From Armatimonadota bacterium (lineage in GTDB: Bacteria; Armatimonadota; Fervidibacteria; Fervidibacterales; Fervidibacteraceae), in assembly GCA_026419315.1 (NCBI GenBank), contig JANZZQ010000024.1, forward strand, positions 1 to 12,064: a stretch of DNA of 12,064 nucleotides, given 5' to 3'. The position numbers were made by a program, and so were the translations under genes. How positions within the stretch are numbered: the first letter of the stretch is position 1; each line of letters starts with the position of its first letter. Under the pieces are notes generated by a model. It saw only the letters and a program-made list of their open reading frames with translations. It had not been told where the DNA came from and ran no database searches. Positions 1 through 6,372 of the stretch are shown in pieces.

Positions 1-28
1 GCTCACATCGGAAAGCAAGGCGTTAGTT

Positions 29-976
29 TCACCTGCCGCATAACCACTCTTTGTCAACCACTGCGTGGCGAATGGTTTTGCGTCGGTAAGTGTAGACGCA
101 ATGGATGCTGCCATCGGAAGCCACCAACAAGCACGGGTAACTGAACTCACCTTCACCTACCTCCAAGTCCCGAATGAAAACCCACTGCTCACTTTCGTCA
201 GGCGAAAAAGCAACGCTCAAAGGTGTTCTTTTGTCAACGCTGTCGTTGAACGCTAAGACCAGACCGCTGTCTGGAAGCCTTGCGAGGTCAATTGCGCTGT
301 TCGGGTTTGGAAGGTTGATGGGTTCTGGCTGAGTCCAACGCTGTCCACCATCTTCGGAAACGAGTCGGAAAATTCTTCCAGCGCTGCTGCGACAATATGC
401 CAACAATTTCCCGTCGGAAAGTTCCACCACAGCAGGCTGAATTAAACGAAAGCGAGTTTGAACAGCGAATTCTCTCCATGTCTTTCCCTTGTCCTCCGAA
501 CGCCAGAAAATGGGTCGCCAACGGAGTTCATCGTAAAGGGGCAACAACCAAGCACCATCCTGAAGAACCAAAGGTTTCGTCCGAGGCATTGTCCCTTGAA
601 CTGCGGAAAGCAATTGGGGTTCGCTCCATGTCTTGCCTTCATCAAGCGACTTAGCGGCAAAGAGCAAAGAAGATGTCCAACCCGTTCCTTGCAATGTGAC
701 AAAGAAAAGCCAAACGACACCGTCAGGGGAGGTGAAAAGAACTGGGTTTCCGTCCGCCTTTTGTGGTGTGTCAATCAACTTTTTAGGTTCCGACCATGTC
801 CATTTTCCATTCCCGCGTTTTTGAGCTCGCACGATGAAAATCGCTTGGTCGGGAGAAGTTTCGTAAGAGCCCGCGTAAAATGCACAGAGCAAATCCCCAC
901 TTGGGAGTTCTGTCAAAGTTGAAGCGTGCGCCATCGGATGAGATGGCATCGGGTCGAAGATGTCCTGCTTGACCAT
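29..976 (-). CDS. BNR/Asp-box sialidase-like protein (BNR_2 family)
   Basis: Predicted six-bladed beta-propeller of the sialidase superfamily, 315 residues. Three good Asp boxes (S-x-D-x-G-x-x-W) are visible: SLDEGKTW at 110-117, SEDKGKTW at 160-167 and SEDGGQRW at 207-214. A fourth, SPDESEQW at 258-265, lacks the glycine. The phrases NPVLF (77-81), FSYP and the C-terminal TYRR...IRH segment are typical of the BNR_2 group, many of which are annotated exo-alpha-sialidase without a tested substrate. There is no signal peptide or membrane segment, so it is probably cytoplasmic. The reading frame is open to an ATG at 1042, but I chose the ATG at 976 because AGGAGGT lies 8 bases upstream of it and the extra 22 residues look like no known domain. 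It is divergent from the TPR gene. The family call is firm; the substrate (sialic acid or another glycan) cannot be told from sequence. Confidence 0.85.
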   Translation of the reverse strand: MVKQDIFDPMPSHPMAHASTLTELPSGDLLCAFYAGSYETSPDQAIFIVRAQKRGNGKWTWSEPKKLIDTPQKADGNPVLFTSPDGVVWLFFVTLQGTGWTSSLLFAAKSLDEGKTWSEPQLLSAVQGTMPRTKPLVLQDGAWLLPLYDELRWRPIFWRSEDKGKTWREFAVQTRFRLIQPAVVELSDGKLLAYCRSSAGRIFRLVSEDGGQRWTQPEPINLPNPNSAIDLARLPDSGLVLAFNDSVDKRTPLSVAFSPDESEQWVFIRDLEVGEGEFSYPCLLVASDGSIHCVYTYRRKTIRHAVVDKEWLCGR

Positions 977-984
977 CCTCCAAC

Positions 985-991
985 ACCTCCT
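985..991 (-). promoter_or_regulatory. Shine-Dalgarno site setting the sialidase-like start
   Basis: On the minus strand AGGAGGT ends 8 bases before the ATG at 976. This perfect match to the anti-SD sequence argues against the longer start at 1042, which would place the SD inside the coding region. Confidence 0.75.
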
Positions 992-1072
992 AACGGGAGG
1001 AAGTTTTTCAGCGGTTCGCTTTTGTTTTAATTTTGTCAACACCCTGCGAGGCTTTAAGGTCGGTGGTTCAGT

Positions 1073-1103
1073 TTGACCGAAGGGCTTTTGGGGTTGTCAT
1101 AAT
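1073..1103 (+). promoter_or_regulatory. candidate sigma-70 type promoter of the TPR-lpd-receiver string
   Basis: TTGACC at 1073-1078 and CATAAT at 1098-1103 match 5/6 each to the -35 and -10 consensus. The spacer is 19 bases, longer than the ideal 17. The site lies about 20 bases upstream of the TPR gene start, in the divergent intergenic stretch, and would give a very short leader. This is a pattern match only. Confidence 0.4.
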
Positions 1104-1124
1104 TAGCGTCTGGAGGGATCAGCG

Positions 1125-1760
1125 ATGAGGAAATTTTTGGCGCTTGCATTGTTGTTTTGCGCTGCTGTGCCGATAGGTTCGCAATTGGTCAGGTCGCCAT
1201 ATGAATCTCATCCCCACTTCGTTTGGGGATTGCTGCCTTCGTTTTTTGAAAGGCACTCCGTTCATTCCGACACCGAAGTGATCGAGAACGCAATTGGGAT
1301 TTTAATGGGCATCGGGGATTACTGCTGGCACGAAGGTTTTCACTTTCAACTCATTCGCATTCAAAAAGCGAGCATAGAATTAGACCCCAATTTCTGCGAA
1401 GCCTACGAGAACGCCGCTTGGCTTTTAATCAGTTACAATCGCAAAGAAGAGGCATTGGCTTTGCTGAAGCGCTACCTTGAAAACAACCCAAACCGTTATG
1501 AGCCATACTACGAGTTGGGCTGGTTTTACTTTCACTGGCAGAAACAGCCAGCGGAAGCAATCCCTTGGCTTGAAAAGGCGGTTCGCTTCCCTCACCCGCC
1601 ACTAATTGAACACACCCTCGCCCACGCCTACGAGCGAGCGGGGCGGTTGAAAGACGCTTTGGCTGTTTGGGAGAACAAACTGAAACGCTATCCCAACGAC
1701 CCGGTAGCAAAACGACACAGCGAGCGGCTACGGCAACTGCTAAAATCCAAAGAACGCTGA
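1125..1760 (+). CDS. secreted TPR-repeat protein
   Basis: 211 residues. The N-terminus is a signal peptide: MRK, then a hydrophobic core to about residue 17, then a short polar stretch. Cys12 is not in a proper lipobox (the residue before it is Phe), so a lipoprotein is unlikely. From about residue 75 onward there are two to three tetratricopeptide repeats. The first begins near NFCEAYENAAWLL, the second near YEPYYELGWFYF, and a third helix pair includes HTLAHAYERAGRLKDALAVW. TPRs are protein-protein scaffolds; the partner is unknown. The region between the signal and the repeats (about 25-70) is not recognised. The start is ATG at 1125 with GGAGGG about 8 bases upstream. The stop lies 15 bases before the next gene, and the SD of that gene overlaps this stop, so the two are probably co-transcribed and translationally coupled. 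Confidence 0.8.
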   Translation: MRKFLALALLFCAAVPIGSQLVRSPYESHPHFVWGLLPSFFERHSVHSDTEVIENAIGILMGIGDYCWHEGFHFQLIRIQKASIELDPNFCEAYENAAWLLISYNRKEEALALLKRYLENNPNRYEPYYELGWFYFHWQKQPAEAIPWLEKAVRFPHPPLIEHTLAHAYERAGRLKDALAVWENKLKRYPNDPVAKRHSERLRQLLKSKER

Positions 1761-1775
1761 GGAGGCGAAGTTGTA

Positions 1776-3188
1776 GTGACGGAGCAGTGGGATGTAGTAG
1801 TCATCGGTGGTGGACCGGCTGGCTACACAGCAGCAATCAGAGCAAAGCAACACGGATTAAATGTCCTGTTGGTTGAAAGGGATGAGTTAGGGGGAACTTG
1901 TTTGAACCGAGGTTGTATTCCTTCAAAGGCGTTGATTCATTGCGCTAAAGTTTGGCACACTGTCAAAAACGCTAACCAATTTGGTGTCAATGTCGCCGAA
2001 GCCAATCTTGACTGGGATGCAATACAAAAATGGGTGAACCGTGTTGTTCAAACCTTGAGGAGGGGTTTGCAGTCGCTTTTACAGCATCAAGGTGTCTCGG
2101 TCGTAAAAGGTGAAGCGAGGCTCTTGGGGCCACAGAAAGTTCACATCTCTTCGGACGGGAGCGAGCAAACTTTATCGGCGAAAGCGGTGGTTTTAGCCAC
2201 GGGCTCCTCTCCTCTGAAAATCCCCCATGACCCAAACGCTCCTGTTGTATCGGAAGAGCAAGCACTGTTTTTGCCCTCTTTCCCTCAAAATGTCGCCGTC
2301 ATCGGTGGCGGTGCGTCGGGTGTTGAAATGGCCTGGATTTTCAACACTCTGGGAGCAAAAGTCACTTTGATCGAAATGTTGCCGAGAATCTTGCCGGCAA
2401 TGGACGAGGAAGTCGCCGAAGGTTTGCAGCAGGCTTTGAAACGACAAGGAATCGCTATCTTGACAAACACGAAAGTGTCCCACATATCTGCCCGACAAAA
2501 CAAAGCCATCGTCAATGCTGGAGGAGAGGAACTGGAGGTGGATTTGGTCATTTGCGCTGCGGGGAGGAAAGCCAATAGCGAAGGTTTAAGTGAGCACGGG
2601 ATAACTCTCAACGCCAACGGCACAGTTGCTGTGGATGAGTGGCAACAAACTTCGGTTCTGTCCGTATTTGCAATAGGTGATTTAGTTCACGGGAGCGGGA
2701 CAGCCCACGGTGGGATGGTTGAAGCGGAGCGAGCGGTTTGCGGGATTGTTCGTCAATTAGGTGGGGAACCGCTTATTCCCGTCCCTTCAAGTTACTTTGT
2801 GCCAATTTGCGCATACACTGAGCCTCAAGCTTTAAGTGTTGGGTTGACAGAACAGGAAGCAAAGGAACGGGGAATTGATACTGAGGTCGCTCGTTTCCCT
2901 TGGAGAGCCAGCGGGGCAGCAATGACAATTGGGATGACCGAAGGGTTTGTCAAGGTGGTAGCGGACGCTAAGACGAAGCGAGTGATTGGAATACACATTC
3001 TCGGGGCGGATGCGACAAACTTGAATGGTGAAGCGAGCCTGATAGTGGCAAGTGGAGTGAGTATCGAGCAAGCAGCAAACGTGGTGCGCCAACACCCGAG
3101 TTTGAGCGAAGGGATCAAAGAAGCCTTGTGGTCATTGGTCGGTTTGCCTCTGCACACCGCTAAACGCCCTAACAGGGGGCGAGTGTGA
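1776..3188 (+). CDS. lpdA: dihydrolipoyl dehydrogenase (E3)
   Basis: FAD-dependent pyridine nucleotide-disulfide oxidoreductase, 470 residues, the normal length for E3. It reoxidises dihydrolipoamide on 2-oxoacid dehydrogenase E2 subunits or on glycine cleavage H protein, passing electrons to NAD+. The FAD-binding GGGPAG is at 11-16. The redox-active disulfide GGTCLNRGC has Cys42 and Cys47. The second nucleotide fold GGGASG is at 177-182, AIGD of the FAD domain is near 299-302, and the dimer-interface catalytic pair is His440/Glu445 in HPSLSE. All residues needed for activity are present, and HPSLSE marks lipoamide rather than glutathione or mercury substrates. The start is GTG at 1776 with GAGGAGG 10 bases upstream, overlapping the TPR stop. 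No E1, E2, lipoyl ligase or glycine cleavage gene is nearby, so its complex is encoded elsewhere. Confidence 0.93.
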   Translation: MTEQWDVVVIGGGPAGYTAAIRAKQHGLNVLLVERDELGGTCLNRGCIPSKALIHCAKVWHTVKNANQFGVNVAEANLDWDAIQKWVNRVVQTLRRGLQSLLQHQGVSVVKGEARLLGPQKVHISSDGSEQTLSAKAVVLATGSSPLKIPHDPNAPVVSEEQALFLPSFPQNVAVIGGGASGVEMAWIFNTLGAKVTLIEMLPRILPAMDEEVAEGLQQALKRQGIAILTNTKVSHISARQNKAIVNAGGEELEVDLVICAAGRKANSEGLSEHGITLNANGTVAVDEWQQTSVLSVFAIGDLVHGSGTAHGGMVEAERAVCGIVRQLGGEPLIPVPSSYFVPICAYTEPQALSVGLTEQEAKERGIDTEVARFPWRASGAAMTIGMTEGFVKVVADAKTKRVIGIHILGADATNLNGEASLIVASGVSIEQAANVVRQHPSLSEGIKEALWSLVGLPLHTAKRPNRGRV

Positions 3189-3577
3189 TGGCGAAATACG
3201 TTTTAGTTGTGGAGGATGAAGATGCAGTTCGCTCCATTATAGCTGAAGCGATGAGGTTGGAAGGGCTTGAAGTTCGTGAAGCCCGGAATGGGGACGAAGC
3301 GATGAACATGTTCTTGACAGACCCCCCCGCTTTGGTGATTTTGGATGTGCTCATCCCGGGCATGAACGGGCTGGAAGTTTGTCAATCCATCCGAAATCTG
3401 CCTGAACCCTTAAGCAAGACCCCAATCATCATGCTGACCGCTATCGACACAAGATTGGGTGAGCGGCTTGGGAAAGAGGTGGGTGCCGACATCTACTTGA
3501 CTAAACCCTTTAGCCCTCGCGAATTGCGACAAAAAGTTAGGGAACTTTTGGCTCGTTCGGAGGCGGAGGGGAGATGA
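3188..3577 (+). CDS. single-domain response regulator (CheY-like receiver) 1
   Basis: 129 residues, one receiver domain with no output domain. The acidic pocket is Glu9/Asp10, the phospho-acceptor is Asp53 (VILDVLIPGMNG), the switch residue is Thr84 (IIMLTA) and the conserved Lys106 sits in LTKPF. All are intact, so it should be phosphorylated by a histidine kinase or phosphotransferase and act by protein contact. A GTG at 3185 is also in frame. I chose the ATG at 3188 because TGATG couples it to the lpdA stop and a purine-rich AGGGGGCGAG lies at the right distance. The tail after the last helix is short and charged. No histidine kinase is in the window, so it is an orphan here. Confidence 0.92.
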   Translation: MAKYVLVVEDEDAVRSIIAEAMRLEGLEVREARNGDEAMNMFLTDPPALVILDVLIPGMNGLEVCQSIRNLPEPLSKTPIIMLTAIDTRLGERLGKEVGADIYLTKPFSPRELRQKVRELLARSEAEGR

Positions 3578-3951
3578 AGCGGAAGATTTTGGTTGTGGAT
3601 GACGAAGTGGCAATCGTCAGGGTTTTGAAAGATCGTTTGGAAATGGAGGGATTTGAGGTCTTGACCGCGTATGACGGTTCGGAAGGGGTAGAGATTGCTA
3701 AAAGGGAAAAACCTGACCTAATCATCATGGACATAACCATGCCCAACATGGATGGCTTAACCGCTGCGAGAATTATTCGCGAGAAACCGGAAACCGCGCA
3801 CATACCCATAATCATGCTCACCGCTCGCGGGCAAGAAAGCGACGAACAAGCAGGCTATCAAGCGGGGGCTGTCCTTTACTTCACGAAACCCTTCAGCACT
3901 CGTCAGTTGGTCCGAGAAATCAGAAACATTTTGGGAGAGGACGAGGTTTAA
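3574..3951 (+). CDS. single-domain response regulator (CheY-like receiver) 2
   Basis: 125 residues, again one receiver domain. The acidic pocket is Asp9/Asp10, the phospho-acceptor Asp53 (IIMDITMPNMDG), the switch Thr83 (IIMLTA) and Lys105 (FTKPF). The usual GADDYL loop reads GAVLYF, a small departure next to the active-site lysine. Its ATG overlaps the TGA of the preceding receiver (ATGA), so the pair is translationally coupled. The two receivers are clearly related but diverged outside the core motifs, as expected for an old duplication or for two outputs of one signalling chain. Partner kinase and target are unknown. Confidence 0.92.
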   Translation: MKRKILVVDDEVAIVRVLKDRLEMEGFEVLTAYDGSEGVEIAKREKPDLIIMDITMPNMDGLTAARIIREKPETAHIPIIMLTARGQESDEQAGYQAGAVLYFTKPFSTRQLVREIRNILGEDEV

Positions 3952-3977
3952 AGTGCCGAGCCCACTCGTTGGCTGAA

Positions 3978-3983
3978 GGAGGT
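3978..3983 (+). promoter_or_regulatory. Shine-Dalgarno site setting the gyrase-CTD protein start
   Basis: GGAGGT, extended as AAGGAGGTGG from 3976, lies 10 bases before the ATG at 3994. The alternative GTG at 3982 falls inside this SD, so it is very unlikely to be the start. Confidence 0.7.
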
Positions 3984-3993
3984 GGTTTCCGCG

Positions 3994-4290
3994 ATGCCGG
4001 GGCGATATTTGCTTATTGTCACCCAAGACGGTCACGCTAAGCGAACCCCAATTAACGAGTTCAAACCTCGCCGTCGCGGCACTAAAGGCTCTAACGCTTT
4101 GAAGGACGGTTTTTTACTTGGTGGCGCCACAATCGTTGGGGATAACGGGGAAGTCCTTGTTGTGACCGAGCGGGGGAGGGTTCTGAGGACGCAAGTCAAC
4201 GAAATTGCCATCCTCTCCCGGATGGGGAGAGGGGGAAAAATCATCCAACTTGAAGAAGGTGACAAAGTTGTCGCAGTGCTGGCTATTTGA
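3994..4290 (+). CDS. stand-alone DNA gyrase A C-terminal repeat protein (two blades)
   Basis: 98 residues made almost only of two tandem GyrA C-terminal beta-propeller blades (DNA_gyraseA_C repeat family). Blade 1 begins LLIVTQDGHAKRTPINEF (6-23) and blade 2 begins VLVVTERGRVLRTQVNEI (54-71), an obvious internal repeat. After blade 1 comes RRRGTKG (26-32), close to the GyrA-box consensus QRRGGKG that lets gyrase wrap DNA. Blade 2 has a partial counterpart, GRGGK (78-82), and ends in the usual EEGDKVVAV. Full-length GyrA is far longer and its C-terminal domain has six blades. Here there is no breakage/reunion domain or catalytic Tyr, so it cannot be a topoisomerase by itself. A DNA-binding or DNA-bending role, or a gyrase partner, is inference. 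It has its own strong SD and lies 42 bases after receiver 2 and 18 before the next gene, so it looks like a functional gene rather than debris. Confidence 0.8.
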   Translation: MPGRYLLIVTQDGHAKRTPINEFKPRRRGTKGSNALKDGFLLGGATIVGDNGEVLVVTERGRVLRTQVNEIAILSRMGRGGKIIQLEEGDKVVAVLAI

Positions 4291-4308
4291 GAGAGGGGGA
4301 GAACCGTT

Positions 4309-5325
4309 GTGGTCCGGGAATGGAAACTCCAATGGCAGTCAACCGAGGAAGTCACACCGAGATTGATGTTCGTGGGTTTGGGAACTATCGGTTTGCTCGC
4401 AGCGCGAATCGCTCTGCAAAGGAGAGACGTTCAAGTTGTTGCTGCCGTGGATACAGACCCTCAAAAAGTCGGTCAAGACATCGGCTTCCTAACAGGTTGG
4501 GGAAGAACTCACTTGACCGTCACGGATTCTTTGGAAGAGGCCTTGACAAACTCTAAACCCAATGTGGCAGTTGTTGCGACAACTTCGAAGTTGGCTGATG
4601 TCATGCCCACTTTAAAATCTTTGGTTGACGCTGGTGTCCACGTTGTCTCGTCTACCGAAGAACTGTTTTTCCCGTGGCTGACTGGCGGCGAGGAAATCTG
4701 GATGCTTCACGAGTTGGCAAAGGACAGGAAAGTTTCGGTCGTTGGGGTGGGTGTCAACCCGGGTTTTGTGATGGACAGATTGCCTGTGTTCTTGACACAG
4801 GTTTGCGTTAACTTGAGGCGGGTTATTGTCCGGCGCTTCGTCGATGTATCAACTCGTCGCATTCAATTGCAGAGAAAAATGGGGGTGGGGTTGACAGTTA
4901 GCGAATACGAGGTTGGGGTTTTGGAAGGGAGGCTGGGGCACGTCGGTTTGCCCCAATCACTTGCCTTCCTCGCCGCTTCGCTCGGGATAGAGATTTCAAG
5001 CATAACCGAATCAATCGAGCCGGTCCTTGACGATGATGGGAAAGTGCTTGGAACCAGCCAAATTGCCTCGGGGTGGGAGGGCGAATACGAACGAATCAGG
5101 CTTGAACTCAGGATGACAGTGGGCGAAACCAGCCCCCGTGACGAAATAGAGATTGATGCTGACCCACCTTTGCAATTGGTTGTCCCAGGCGGTGTCGCCG
5201 GTGACGATGCAACCGCTGCTATCTTGGTCAACACAGCCTCCTGGGTCCACTTCCTCCCCCCAGGGGTTCACAGCGGTGCTGCCTGGTTCCCGAGAATGCC
5301 TTTGCTGCCAATACTTGCCAGCTGA
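4309..5325 (+). CDS. NAD(P)-dependent 2,4-diaminopentanoate dehydrogenase-like oxidoreductase
   Basis: 338 residues. The N-terminal half is a Rossmann fold with GLGTIG at 23-28 and a DapB-like layout. The C-terminal half resembles the 2,4-diaminopentanoate dehydrogenase C-terminal domain: GVNPGFVMD starts at 148, followed by a DVSTRRIQLQRKMG segment and GHVGLPQSLAF. Characterised members (Ord) oxidise (2R,4S)-2,4-diaminopentanoate in clostridial ornithine fermentation, but many relatives in other bacteria have no known substrate. No ornithine aminomutase, racemase or thiolase genes are present, so I would not assign that pathway. The start is GTG at 4309 behind a purine-rich GAGAGGGGGAG; the gap to the gyrase-like gene is 18 bases. 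It appears to be the last gene of the string and converges on purQ. Fold and family are good, substrate unknown. Confidence 0.75.
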   Translation: MVREWKLQWQSTEEVTPRLMFVGLGTIGLLAARIALQRRDVQVVAAVDTDPQKVGQDIGFLTGWGRTHLTVTDSLEEALTNSKPNVAVVATTSKLADVMPTLKSLVDAGVHVVSSTEELFFPWLTGGEEIWMLHELAKDRKVSVVGVGVNPGFVMDRLPVFLTQVCVNLRRVIVRRFVDVSTRRIQLQRKMGVGLTVSEYEVGVLEGRLGHVGLPQSLAFLAASLGIEISSITESIEPVLDDDGKVLGTSQIASGWEGEYERIRLELRMTVGETSPRDEIEIDADPPLQLVVPGGVAGDDATAAILVNTASWVHFLPPGVHSGAAWFPRMPLLPILAS

Positions 5326-5530
5326 AAAGGTTGGCTACAAAAGCTCACCAACAAAAATCGGCGATGAAACAGAACGAGCGACACGGGACTTCTAACTTCG
5401 CCGACTTTACCTTGTGTGGGCGCGAGATTCTAACGGACACCGCTTAAAAACCACACCTCAAACCCAGAAGCCAGACGGGAGGTTCGCTGACCAAACGAAT
5501 CGTTTACGGTGTTTGCACTAACCACTTTGC

Positions 5531-5556
5531 AAAAAATCGGTCCTATAAGGCTTCCG
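5531..5556 (-). terminator. possible weak intrinsic terminator of purQ
   Basis: Ten bases beyond the purQ stop, the minus strand reads CGG-AAG-CCT-TAT-AGG-A-CCG followed by A and six T. That is a two-part stem (CGG/CCG and CCT/AGG) with a small internal loop, then a U-tract. The stem is short, so this is tentative. Confidence 0.3.
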
Positions 5557-5565
5557 GCTTTTCTT

Positions 5566-6267
5566 TCACCTTGTCAAGAGAGCAACTGCTTCCACAATTG
5601 ACTGCCAAATAAGCAACCCATCGCTCGAACCGAGCAAACTTTCAGATGCTCGCTCAGGGTGAGGCATCATGCCAAGCACGTTGCCCCTTTCATTCACGAT
5701 GCCGGCAATGTTTCCGATTGAGCCGTTGGGGTTTGCTTCATCGGTGATTTGACCGCTGGGGTCGCAGTATCTGAAGACGATTTGTCCGTTGCTTTCAAGT
5801 CGCTTTAGCGTCTCATCGTCGCAAAAATAACGACCATCGTTATGGGCAATTGGAATTCTAAGCACTTGCCCAACTCTACATCGGTTGGTGAAAGGCGTAT
5901 TAGCGTTTTCCACTCTCAAGTTGACGAACTTGCAGATGAAGTGGAGCGATTTGTTGCGGATCAAAGCGCCTGGGAGCAAACCAGCTTCAACCAAAATTTG
6001 GAAGCCGTTGCAAATCCCGATGACTAAGCCTCCCCTTTCGACGAATTCGCACACTGCTTCCATTACGGGCGAAAAGCGAGCGACTGCACCAACGCGCAAA
6101 TAGTCGCCGTAAGAAAACCCGCCCGGAAGAATGATGCAATCAAAGCGGGAAACATCCCTGTCTTCGTGCCAGACGAACTCCGCTTCACATTTCAGGACTC
6201 TCGTGACCACATGCCAACAGTCTCGGTCACAATTTGTTCCGGGAAACACAACGATTCCAAAACGCAT
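5566..6267 (-). CDS. purQ: phosphoribosylformylglycinamidine synthase subunit PurQ (glutaminase)
   Basis: 233 residues, the usual size of the small glutaminase subunit of FGAM synthase, which feeds ammonia to PurL in step 4 of de novo purine synthesis (with PurS in the three-protein complex). It is a class I glutamine amidotransferase. The opening FPGTNCD, the oxyanion segment GGFSYGDYLR (49-58), the nucleophile Cys86 in GICNGFQ, and the His203/Glu205 pair in PHPE are all intact. The ATG at 6267 has AGGGGG about 10 bases upstream. Neither purL nor purS lies next to it, so the subunit genes are split in this genome or beyond the window. It converges on the dehydrogenase-like gene and diverges from kdsD. 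Confidence 0.95.
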   Translation of the reverse strand: MRFGIVVFPGTNCDRDCWHVVTRVLKCEAEFVWHEDRDVSRFDCIILPGGFSYGDYLRVGAVARFSPVMEAVCEFVERGGLVIGICNGFQILVEAGLLPGALIRNKSLHFICKFVNLRVENANTPFTNRCRVGQVLRIPIAHNDGRYFCDDETLKRLESNGQIVFRYCDPSGQITDEANPNGSIGNIAGIVNERGNVLGMMPHPERASESLLGSSDGLLIWQSIVEAVALLTR

Positions 6268-6304
6268 CTGTCAAGCCCCCTTTGACGATTTCTGGCTGTC
6301 AAAC

Positions 6305-6332
6305 ATTTTGGCGCCCTTTCTCCACCAGTCAA
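6305..6332 (-). promoter_or_regulatory. candidate purQ promoter
   Basis: On the minus strand TTGACT (6332-6327) and CAAAAT (6310-6305) are separated by 16 bases, a fair sigma-70 type match (5/6 and 4/6). It lies about 38 bases upstream of the purQ ATG. Several further TTGAC/GTCAA pentamers surround it, so the true -35 is uncertain. Confidence 0.35.
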
Positions 6333-6358
6333 ATCGGGCTTCGGATATTGACAATTTG

Positions 6359-6365
6359 TGAGGTG
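6359..6365 (+). promoter_or_regulatory. Shine-Dalgarno site setting the kdsD start
   Basis: TGAGGTG ends 7 bases before the GTG at 6373. The longer in-frame GTG at 6358 has no SD and would itself sit within this motif, so the shorter start is preferred. Confidence 0.55.
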
Positions 6366-6372
6366 TTCAAAG

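Noticed and set aside
442..922. Long overlapping frames on the opposite strand or other phases of the sialidase-like gene
   Set aside because: They lack SDs and recognisable domains and are explained as shadows of a gene with three Asp boxes.
1034..1039. TTGACA on the minus strand as the -35 of the sialidase-like gene
   Set aside because: No -10 resembling TATAAT stands 16-19 bases downstream on that strand.
977..1042. N-terminal extension of the sialidase-like protein to the ATG at 1042
   Set aside because: The extension contains the AGGAGGT that serves the ATG at 976 and encodes a basic stretch that is neither a signal peptide nor a known domain.
3188..3951. The two receivers as a broken two-domain response regulator
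   Set aside because: Each has a complete receiver with its own start, and the ATGA overlap is normal translational coupling, not a frameshift within one gene.
3982..3993. GTG at 3982 as the start of the gyrase-blade protein
   Set aside because: It lies inside the strong SD AAGGAGGTGG, which is correctly spaced for the ATG at 3994.
5317..5335. Hairpin GCCAGC/GTTGGC around the stop codon of the dehydrogenase-like gene, considered as its terminator
   Set aside because: The stem is six pairs with one wobble and is followed by TACAAAAGC, not a T-tract, so nothing supports intrinsic termination.
5326..5565. Convergent intergenic stretch checked for small genes, tRNA or repeats
   Set aside because: Short open frames here lack an SD and protein-like composition, no cloverleaf is visible, and only the weak purQ terminator candidate was kept.
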